A DNA stretch of 13,277 bases from BOG-908 sp964250925 (GTDB lineage Bacteria > Pseudomonadota > Alphaproteobacteria > Acetobacterales > Acetobacteraceae). Below are positions 6,365 to 12,011 of the stretch, in pieces (the first letter of the stretch is position 1; every line of letters begins with the position of its first letter). Location of the stretch: contig CAXUHU010000091.1 in the NCBI GenBank assembly GCA_964250925.1, positions 1-13,277 of the forward strand, given 5' to 3'. The notes beneath the pieces are model-generated. The model was not told where the DNA came from, did no database searches, and was given only the letters and a program-made list of their open reading frames with translations. Position numbers and translations under genes: made by a program.

Positions 6365-7990
6365 ATGCCTGCCCAGACGCAGACCGATCCGGTGCAGCTG
6401 CGCCGGGCCGACAATAACGAGCGTTTCGTGGCTTTCGCGTTTGCCGGTGCCGAGCTGATGGCCGAGGCGGAGGCGTGCGGCACCATTACATATGCGGCCG
6501 GTGCATTCCGCAGCCGGCTGGGTCAGCCGCCGGAGGCGTTTGTCGGCCGCCCTCTGCGCAGCCTGGTGGCACCGGTCGATCACGACGTACTTGACTGCGC
6601 GTTTTCGCTCCTGCTCAGCCGGGGACGGGTGGCGCCGATGATGATCCGGCTGTCGGACGACAAACAGACCCGGCTGGCCCTGGCCGCGATCGCGCTGCCT
6701 GCCACCGACCGTCCCGTGCGCCTCTGCGTGACGTTTGCCCTGCCGCCGGAGCCTTCGGCCAGCGTGCTTCGCGCCGGCAACCCGCAGGATTTTGCTCGGG
6801 CGACGGAGGCGCGGCTGCGTGCCGGCACGCCGTGCGACGTGGGCCTGTTGGAGATCGCCGGGCCCGGCAGCACGGCCCTGGTTGCCTGCGAAGCGGTTGG
6901 CCAGGCACTGGAGGCGGTGGTGCCGGGGACAGTGGCTGGCGAGTTGGCCCCCGGACGTTACGGTCTACTGGGCGCGGGCGGCACGCCGGCGCAGCTGCAC
7001 GCGGCCTCGCTGGCGCTGGAGGCGCAGTTGCGCGCGCAAGGTATCGAGGTCGCGGTCACCGCGCATCACCTGAACCTGTCGGCCGAAGGCTTGACGCCGA
7101 CGCAAGCCGCGCGGGCGCTCCGCCAGGCATTGAACGCTTTCGCCCGAGAGGGTTCGGCCGGGCTGCAGCAATCGGGGCTGGGCACCAGCCTTGCCGCCTA
7201 TCTGCGCGACGCCGGCCGTCGGACCGACACGCTGCTGCGCGCCATACGCGGCGGCCGGTTCAACTTGACATTTCAGCCGATCGTCTCTCTGGCCACGCGG
7301 GCGACCCATCATTTCGAGGCTTTGATCCGGCCGCAGCCCATCGCCGACCTGCCGCTCGCCACGCCGCAGGATTTTGTGATGCTGGTCGAGGCGCTGGGGC
7401 TGGCATCCGAGCTGGACCTGCGCGTGGCAGGCCTGGCCTGCGAGCAGGCCAGCCGGACGGGCCGCTCAATCGCCTTCAACCTGTCGGGCCAGTCGGTTCA
7501 GGACGGCCGGTTTCGTGAGCAGCTTGTGACACTGCTCTCGGCCAGCCCAGCTTCCAGGGATGGCCACCTGATGGTCGAGATGACCGAGACTGCCGAGATC
7601 GAGGACACAGCGGCGGCCGCCAAGACGGCAGCGGCGCTGCGCGCGATCGGCGTGCCGTTCTGCCTAGACGATTTCGGCGCCGGTGTGGCCGACATGCGCC
7701 TGCTGCGCGCGCTGGCGCCCGACGTGGTCAAGCTGGATGGCTCCTACGTCGCAGGGGTGACGGAGTTGGGCCGCGAGCGCGCCTTCGTCGCCGGCATGGT
7801 CAAGATCGCCAGGGCTGGCGCGGCAGAGATCGTGGCCGAGCGGATCGAGACCGAGGCCGAAGCCGCGGCACTGGCCTCGCTCGGCGTTCAATACGGCCAG
7901 GGTTGGCTGTTCGGCCGCGCCGGGCCGCTGCCGCAGCCCGGCCGGAAGCCGGCTGGAGTGCGCGTCGGCGAGGTGGACAGTTGGGAGTAG
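6365..7990 (+). CDS. PAS - degenerate GGDEF - EAL domain protein, predicted c-di-GMP phosphodiesterase
   Basis: The 541-aa product (552 if the GTG at 6332 is used) is a soluble signalling protein with no membrane segment. Residues about 25-125 look like a PAS sensor domain, including TITYAAGAFRSRLG and FVGRPLRSLV. Residues about 140-265 have the spacing and predicted pattern of a GGDEF domain but no GGDEF motif (ELAPGRYGLLGAGG stands in its place), so it should not make c-di-GMP. The C-terminal EAL domain (about 295-525) keeps the catalytic signature: EALIR (318-322), Asn372 in FNLSGQS, VEMTE (404-408), LDDFGAG (434-440), VKLDG (455-459), ERIETEAE (492-499) and the Gln of YGQGWLFG. It is therefore likely an active phosphodiesterase that lowers c-di-GMP and is controlled through PAS. 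It lies 66 bp after proA and 55 bp before nadD, all on one strand. Confidence 0.9.
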   Translation: MPAQTQTDPVQLRRADNNERFVAFAFAGAELMAEAEACGTITYAAGAFRSRLGQPPEAFVGRPLRSLVAPVDHDVLDCAFSLLLSRGRVAPMMIRLSDDKQTRLALAAIALPATDRPVRLCVTFALPPEPSASVLRAGNPQDFARATEARLRAGTPCDVGLLEIAGPGSTALVACEAVGQALEAVVPGTVAGELAPGRYGLLGAGGTPAQLHAASLALEAQLRAQGIEVAVTAHHLNLSAEGLTPTQAARALRQALNAFAREGSAGLQQSGLGTSLAAYLRDAGRRTDTLLRAIRGGRFNLTFQPIVSLATRATHHFEALIRPQPIADLPLATPQDFVMLVEALGLASELDLRVAGLACEQASRTGRSIAFNLSGQSVQDGRFREQLVTLLSASPASRDGHLMVEMTETAEIEDTAAAAKTAAALRAIGVPFCLDDFGAGVADMRLLRALAPDVVKLDGSYVAGVTELGRERAFVAGMVKIARAGAAEIVAERIETEAEAAALASLGVQYGQGWLFGRAGPLPQPGRKPAGVRVGEVDSWE

Positions 7991-8002
7991 GGCAGGGATG
8001 GC

Positions 8003-8016
8003 CTTCACCGGTGAAG
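8003..8016. repeat. Perfect 14-bp palindrome CTTCACCGGTGAAG
   Basis: This gapless palindrome lies in the 55-bp space between the EAL gene and nadD, 29 bases before the nadD ATG. With no loop bases it is a poor RNA hairpin, and its symmetry is more like an operator for a dimeric repressor. I see no convincing -35/-10 pair around it, so a regulatory role is only inferred. Confidence 0.5.
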
Positions 8017-8045
8017 CCCGGCCGGACTTGGTGTAGTCTGGGCGG

Positions 8046-8774
8046 ATGCACCCGTCCCGCCCGGAATCTGCACCCAGCCTGCCCCGCTACGGCGACCGGC
8101 GGCGCGAGGCGGTGGGATTGCTGGGGGGCAGCTTCAATCCGGCCCATGCTGGCCATCGGCACATCGCACGGATCGCGTTGCAGCGGCTGGCGCTGGACCA
8201 GGTGTGGCTTCTCGTCTCGCCCGGCAATCCGCTCAAGCCTCGCCGGGGCATGGCCAGCCTGGCCGCCCGCATGGCTTCGGCCCGCCGCATTGCTGATGGC
8301 CGGCGTGTGGTGGCCACCGACATCGAGCGGCATCTGGGCACACGGTTCACGCTGGACACGATCCGCGCCCTGCAGCGCCGGTTTCCGCGCGTACGCTTCG
8401 TGTGGCTGATGGGGGCCGACAACCTGCGGCAATTTCCGCGCTGGCGTGGCTGGATGCGCATTGCCCGCGCAGTTCCCTTTGCTGTCCTGCCGCGGCCAAC
8501 CTACACTCGGGCGGCACTGGCATCCCAAGCGGCCCGGCGGCTGGCAAGTCGCCGGCGCCTGGGGCGCGAGGCGCCGGTGCTGGCCGGCCTGCGGGCGCCC
8601 GCCTGGGTGGTTCTGGCCGGCCGGGAGAACGCGTTATCGGCTACCGCCCTTCGCCGCATGGTGGGTGAAGGCGAGGCCGCAGGAGAAGATCGATCGCTCG
8701 CAAGCCAGCAGCGCCCAAAGTCCCGGGAAGCGCCGAACCGAAGCGGCGGACCCCCAAGGTTCCTGCCGCGCTGA
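8046..8774 (+). CDS. nadD: Nicotinate-nucleotide adenylyltransferase
   Basis: NadD adenylates nicotinate mononucleotide to deamido-NAD in NAD synthesis. The product is 242 aa. GLLGGSFNPAHAGH (24-37) holds the nucleotidyltransferase HxGH-type motif, SPGNPLKP (58-65) is the conserved substrate loop, MGADNL (122-127) with the nearby RW pair is the family's second motif, and SATALR (198-203) corresponds to the C-terminal (S/T)-S/A-T-x-I/L-R motif. About 22 residues precede the core; the in-frame GTG at 8112 is an alternative start. About 39 residues follow the last conserved motif, rich in Arg, Pro, Ser and Gln. That is longer than expected, and the tail overlaps what looks like the start of rsfS in another frame. 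The tail may come from a small insertion or deletion near 8640-8668; the rsfS frame contains a TGA at 8666-8668. Confidence 0.94.
   Translation: MHPSRPESAPSLPRYGDRRREAVGLLGGSFNPAHAGHRHIARIALQRLALDQVWLLVSPGNPLKPRRGMASLAARMASARRIADGRRVVATDIERHLGTRFTLDTIRALQRRFPRVRFVWLMGADNLRQFPRWRGWMRIARAVPFAVLPRPTYTRAALASQAARRLASRRRLGREAPVLAGLRAPAWVVLAGRENALSATALRRMVGEGEAAGEDRSLASQQRPKSREAPNRSGGPPRFLPR
8681..8695 (+). promoter_or_regulatory. Possible rsfS translation initiation site with a non-standard ATC start
   Basis: AGGAG (8681-8685) is followed, 7 bases on, by ATC GCT CGC AAG CCA in the rsfS frame. That frame is open from 8669 and encodes a Lys/Pro/Ala-rich lead-in, but has no ATG, GTG or TTG before 8816. 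Initiation at ATC is rare, so a base error or an indel is equally possible. Confidence 0.3.
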
Positions 8775-8815
8775 AGGAGGCGGCCAAGGCACTCGGCACG
8801 CCGCGCAAGAAGGCG

Positions 8816-9211
8816 GTGGCCGCCGGCCCGCGCGGCAAGCGCGAGGAGCCCGCCGATGCGGTGATGCTGGAGCGGCTGCAATCGGTGATCGTGGACAGCC
8901 TGGAAGCCGACAAGGCGGAACAGGTGGTGGCGATCGACCTGGCCGGACGCGCCTCGTTCGCCGATCGCATGGTGATCGCGACCGGGCTGGCCGACCGCCA
9001 GATCAGCGCCATGGCAACGCATCTGGAGGACAAGCTGGCCGAGGCGGGCGTCAAGCGCGTGCGCGTCGAGGGCGCCGGCGGATCGGACTGGGTGCTAATC
9101 GACGCGGGCGACATCGTGATCCATCTGTTTAAGCCCGACGCCCGGTCGCTATACGCGCTGGAGAAGATGTGGGGCGCCGATTTCGACGAGCCGGCCGCGC
9201 AGGCTGGCTAG
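8816..9211 (+). CDS. rsfS: Ribosomal silencing factor RsfS (RsfA/Iojap)
   Basis: RsfS binds ribosomal protein L14 on the large subunit and blocks subunit joining, which slows translation in starvation. The core matches the Iojap/RsfS domain: DKAEQVVAIDLAGRASFADR, MVIATGLADRQISAMATHL, then GSDWVLIDAGDIVIHLF and SLYALEKMWGAD near the end. The GTG at 8816 is the first standard start codon in the open frame and gives 131 aa. It has only AAGAAGG very close to it. GTG 8861 and ATG 8864 have GAGGAG 12-15 bases upstream. Upstream of 8816 the frame is open to 8669 and encodes a basic Lys/Pro/Ala-rich stretch of a type common at the N-terminus of RsfS in related bacteria, so the true protein may be longer (172 aa from 8693). 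nadD-rsfS-rlmH is a standard bacterial order. Confidence 0.93.
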   Translation: MAAGPRGKREEPADAVMLERLQSVIVDSLEADKAEQVVAIDLAGRASFADRMVIATGLADRQISAMATHLEDKLAEAGVKRVRVEGAGGSDWVLIDAGDIVIHLFKPDARSLYALEKMWGADFDEPAAQAG

Positions 9212-9439
9212 ATCGCGACGGCATCTGGCAGCCGAAGCCATGGTGATTGCGCTGTCGTGCTATGGAGGTTGTCCCCATCCGGCTTGCCACGATCTGCTCG
9301 GTGTCTGTCATTGTCCGGGCTGCCTCGAGACCGAGCCCGGGCCTGCAGCATGTTGGCCGCTTCTCGTTCCTGTTTTGATGGCAAGCACAGGCATGCGCCA
9401 AAGAGGGACGTCCGTAGCAACGGCGTCGGGCAGGCCGGC
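9212..9439. other. 228-bp gap between rsfS and rlmH with a hairpin
   Basis: No gene is supported here. CCGGGCT (9315-9321) and AGCCCGG (9334-9340) form a perfect 7-bp stem around a 12-base loop, extendable by one wobble and one further pair. A T-rich stretch lies further on (about 9361-9379) but not directly after the stem, so it is not a clear intrinsic terminator. A 69-codon, Cys-rich open frame (9240-9449) overlaps the rlmH start and has no Shine-Dalgarno; I do not call it a gene. Confidence 0.5.
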
Positions 9440-9898
9440 ATGCGGCTGATTGCCGTCGGCAGGATGCGGCCTGGGCCGGAAGCCGAGCTGTTCGCGCGCT
9501 ACGCCGGCCGTTTGAAACCAAGGTTGGAGGTCACCGAGGTCGCCGAGGGGCAGGGCGCGCCCGCGGAGATCAAGCGGCGTGAAGCCGCCGCCCTGCTTGC
9601 GCATCTAACCTCCGATACCCAGGCCATCGTGTTGGACCAGGGAGCATCGCCGCCGAGCAGCGAGGCTTTTGCACGGTTGCTGGAAGCCCGGCTCGCCGCC
9701 GGGCGCCCGCTCGCCTTCGTGATCGGCGGCGCGGAAGGTCTGGACCTGCCCGTCGTCGCGCGCGCCGATCACGTGTTCAGCCTGGGGCCGCTCACCTGGC
9801 CGCACATGCTGGTCCGGGTGATGCTGGCCGAGCAACTGTATCGGGCACGGGCCATTGCGACCGGGCATCCGTATCATCGGGCGGGACGGCCGGACTAG
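9440..9898 (+). CDS. rlmH: 23S rRNA (pseudouridine1915-N3)-methyltransferase RlmH
   Basis: RlmH is a SPOUT-class, SAM-dependent enzyme that methylates pseudouridine 1915 in helix 69 of 23S rRNA. The 152-aa product matches the family length (E. coli 155). MRLIAVGRM opens the protein, FVIGGAEGLD (about 93-102) is the SAM-binding knot segment, and LGPLTWPHMLVRVMLAEQLYRA followed by TGHPYHR near the C-terminus is the family signature. The frame is open further upstream to 9257, but similarity starts at the ATG at 9440, which is therefore chosen. The Shine-Dalgarno is weak (GGGCAGG). It closes the proA-to-rlmH gene run and converges with the HTH/VOC gene. Confidence 0.97.
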   Translation: MRLIAVGRMRPGPEAELFARYAGRLKPRLEVTEVAEGQGAPAEIKRREAAALLAHLTSDTQAIVLDQGASPPSSEAFARLLEARLAAGRPLAFVIGGAEGLDLPVVARADHVFSLGPLTWPHMLVRVMLAEQLYRARAIATGHPYHRAGRPD

Positions 9899-9950
9899 GG
9901 GCGCTGCCCCACCTATTCCGGCTCTCGCTGGCACTAGGCCAAGGGATCAT

Positions 9951-9979
9951 CGATCATGGGGCAAGCTGGGCCATGATCG
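9951..9979. terminator. Inverted repeat at the rlmH / HTH-VOC convergent junction
   Basis: CGATCATGG (9951-9959) and CCATGATCG (9971-9979) form a perfect 9-bp stem with an 11-base loop. The repeat covers the last codons and stop of the minus-strand gene and lies 53 bp after the rlmH stop. It could end transcripts from both sides or protect the 3' end. There is no adjacent T run, so intrinsic termination is uncertain. Confidence 0.45.
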
Positions 9980-10583
9980 CAAGCGGGCGGCCCTCATTGT
10001 CTTCGAACATCGCCATCCACTCCTCTGTTCCGTCGTCGTGACGGTGGATCAGGTGTGGCGCATTGATGAAGACGGCACCCCGCGCAGCAAGCGCCGCCTG
10101 CGACGCACGAATGTCGGCGACGCGGAAGTAGATGATCGACTCGTGCGAGGCGGCAGCCTGGCCTTTGCTGAGGAACAGGCGGGTTCCGGAGCAGTCGAAA
10201 AAAGCGAGATCGCCGAAGCTGTAGAGGTGGGGCAGGCCGAGCACGTCGCGATACCAGGCGGTCGCCTGCTGGATGTCGGCGACCGTTCTGGATATCTGGC
10301 CGATGCGCCCGATCGGGGAAGACGTGTCCATGGCAACCTCCTTGTCGTGGAGCAGGGTGGATCGTGCGACGCCGTTCCATAGCCGCATCCGCGCGCGGTT
10401 CGGCAGCCCCAGCTTCTGTTTGATGTTGGCAACGTGATATTTCACGGCATCGATGCTGACGCCTCGCCCGGACGCGATGCTCCGGCTGGTCAAACCGTGG
10501 CGGACCGCATCGAGGATGCGCCATTCCGCCGGCGTCAGCAGGTCGTCATAGGCCGGCCGTCCCCTCGGTTTCTTGCCTGTCAT
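9954..10583 (-). CDS. LuxR-type HTH / VOC (glyoxalase-bleomycin resistance) fusion protein
   Basis: The 209-aa product joins two domains. Residues about 15-70 form a GerE/LuxR-type DNA-binding domain: LTPAEWRILDAVRHGLTSRS, then GVSIDAVKYHVANIKQKLGL. From about 90 to the end is a single VOC fold: IGQISRTVADI, AWYRDVLGLPHLYSFGDLAFF, IIYFRVADIRAS, and a C-terminal MAMFEDNEGRPLAIMAQ. The usual first metal His of VOC enzymes is Gln96 in GQIS, so a sensor or binding role is as likely as catalysis; the ligand is unknown. The ATG at 10583 is preferred over the GTG at 10592, and neither has a good Shine-Dalgarno. By contrast an internal in-frame ATG at 10331 has AAGGAGG 5 bases upstream and would yield the VOC part alone (125 aa). 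The gene lies 63 bp after the nucleoside transporter on the same strand. Confidence 0.85.
   Translation of the reverse strand: MTGKKPRGRPAYDDLLTPAEWRILDAVRHGLTSRSIASGRGVSIDAVKYHVANIKQKLGLPNRARMRLWNGVARSTLLHDKEVAMDTSSPIGRIGQISRTVADIQQATAWYRDVLGLPHLYSFGDLAFFDCSGTRLFLSKGQAAASHESIIYFRVADIRASQAALAARGAVFINAPHLIHRHDDGTEEWMAMFEDNEGRPLAIMAQLAP
10337..10343 (-). promoter_or_regulatory. Strong internal ribosome binding site before the VOC domain
   Basis: AAGGAGG on the minus strand is followed after 5 bases by an in-frame ATG at 10331 that begins MDTSSPIGRIGQ, right at the VOC domain boundary. It is the best Shine-Dalgarno match noted in the window. It also codes for part of the linker (DKEV) of the fusion protein. 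Confidence 0.7.
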
Positions 10584-10646
10584 GTCGGACACGATAGGCC
10601 AGGCAAGCGGGATTTACCCTACCCCATGTCCTCCCGTTCGGACGGA

Positions 10647-11870
10647 TCAGGCGATCAGCCCAACGACGGCGCCACTCAGGCAGGTCGCGATCGTGCCGGA
10701 CAGGACGGCACGCAGCCCCAGCGATGCGATCTCGGCGCGCCTGTCGGGCAGCATCGCCCCGAGCCCACCCACGAGGATGCCCGCGCTGCCCAGATTGGCA
10801 AAACCGCAGAGCGACGTGACGACGATGTGGCGCGATCGGGGCGAGAGCGCGCCCTGGCGCAGCGCGGAGAGGTCCAGGTAGGCGACGAACTCGTTCAAGA
10901 CCGTCTTCGTGCCCATCAGCTGCGCCGCGGTGCCCGCCTGCGCCCATGGCACGCCGATCAGCCACATGACCGGGCGAAACGGGTAGGCGAGCCACCCCTG
11001 CAGCGTGGGCGGCACGCCGGTGTGGGGCAGCAGGCCCACTACGCGGTTGGCGAGCGTGACCAGGGCCACCGTGACCAGCAGCGTGCTGGCGATGCCCACC
11101 AGGGGAGCGACGCCCTCGGCGGTACCGCGGGTGATCGCGTCGAGCACGCTGGCGGGCCGGTCGTAGACGAGTTGGGCGGCGCGGCCCTGGGCGGGGGCGA
11201 ACGGCACCATCAGCGCCGCGACGGCGAGGGCCGCGGGCGTGCTGATCACGCTGGCGACCAGGATGGTGCCCAGCGCGTCGGGCAGCGCGTGGCCCAGCAC
11301 GCTGGCGTAGATCGCCATGACGGTGCCGGCCACCCCGGCCATGCCGCAGCTCATCAGCGCGAACAGCTCGCCGCGCGACATCTGCGCGAGGTAGGGGCGG
11401 ATCAGCAGCGGGGCCTCGATCATGCCGAGCACGATGTGGGTGGAGGCGCCCAGCGCCAGCGCGCCGTCCAGGCCCATTATGTGCCGCAGCAGCCAGGCGA
11501 AGGCGGCCGTCAGGCGCTGCAGCAGGCCCAGATGGAGCAGCAGGGCGCTGAGCGCGCTGATGACGAGCACAAGCGGCAGGATCTTGAACGCCAGGACCAA
11601 GCTGGCGCCGGGATGGGTCTCGACGAAGGGAAGCGGGCCGCCGCCGAGATAGCCGAACACGAAGGCGGTTCCGGCATCGGTGGCGTCCTGCAGCACCCCA
11701 ACCGCCCGGCTGGCCAGCAGCACCAGCCGCCGCGCCGGGGCGGCGTGCAGCAGCAGGGCGGCCAACGCCCATTGCAGGGCGAAGCCGGCAGCTACGATAC
11801 GCCACGCTATGGCGCGGCGGTTCTCGCTGAGGCACCAGGCAGCGGCGAGGAGGAGCGCATATCCCGGAAT
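10647..11870 (-). CDS. Concentrative nucleoside transporter (CNT, NupC/NupX-like), start uncertain
   Basis: CNT proteins import nucleosides across the inner membrane with H+ or Na+. The frame encodes a strongly hydrophobic polytopic protein with CNT landmarks; residue numbers count from the TTG at 11765. AGTAFVFG is at 31-38, GMIEAPLLIRPYL at 114-126, MSCGMAGVAGTVMAIY at 138-153, GTKTVLNEFVAYLDL at 285-299 and CGFANLGSAGI at 320-330. The family's GQTE site reads GMIE and the CGFANFSS site reads CGFANLGS, a pattern I associate with the NupX branch, so substrate range cannot be set. The first standard start, TTG at 11765, would cut the first membrane segment. Upstream the frame stays open to 11897 and encodes GYALLLAAAWCLSENRRAI, a typical CNT N-terminus. 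The extent given starts at an ATT codon (11870) with AAGGG 10 bases before it, giving about 407 aa. A small frameshift is the alternative. Confidence 0.85.
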   Translation of the reverse strand: MPGYALLLAAAWCLSENRRAIAWRIVAAGFALQWALAALLLHAAPARRLVLLASRAVGVLQDATDAGTAFVFGYLGGGPLPFVETHPGASLVLAFKILPLVLVISALSALLLHLGLLQRLTAAFAWLLRHIMGLDGALALGASTHIVLGMIEAPLLIRPYLAQMSRGELFALMSCGMAGVAGTVMAIYASVLGHALPDALGTILVASVISTPAALAVAALMVPFAPAQGRAAQLVYDRPASVLDAITRGTAEGVAPLVGIASTLLVTVALVTLANRVVGLLPHTGVPPTLQGWLAYPFRPVMWLIGVPWAQAGTAAQLMGTKTVLNEFVAYLDLSALRQGALSPRSRHIVVTSLCGFANLGSAGILVGGLGAMLPDRRAEIASLGLRAVLSGTIATCLSGAVVGLIA

Positions 11871-11921
11871 GCCTGCGACGCCCTTACACTGGCTGCCTCA
11901 ACCGGCCAGAAAACGGCCGTC

Positions 11922-11985
11922 GGCGCAAGCTGCCGAAGACCGGGCCTGGCGGGATCCCGTCAGCGGCTTGCGCCACGGCGCAAGC
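11922..11985 (-). repeat. Three copies of a 9-mer (GGCGCAAGC / GCTTGCGCC) in the transporter leader
   Basis: On the plus strand GGCGCAAGC occurs at 11922-11930 and 11977-11985, and its reverse complement at 11966-11974. In a minus-strand transcript the middle copy can pair with the first (tight 9-bp hairpin, 2 bases between arms) or with the third (loop of about 35 bases), but not both. The tight hairpin lies 26 bp after the catalase-family stop and could act as its terminator, though no U run follows. A 10-bp palindrome CGGGATCCCG (11950-11959) sits between the copies. Confidence 0.55.
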
Positions 11986-12011
11986 GTTTGCTCCGGTGTC
12001 GGCCGCCTCGG

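Noticed and set aside
4931..6583. Very long minus-strand open frame continuous with the YceI gene, opposite proA
   Set aside because: proA on the plus strand has full family motifs. The antisense frame is Arg/His/Ala-rich, has no recognisable domain, and is expected from GC-rich codon bias.
9240..9449. 69-codon Cys-rich open frame between rsfS and rlmH
   Set aside because: No Shine-Dalgarno, overlap with the rlmH start, irregular Cys spacing and no recognisable family.
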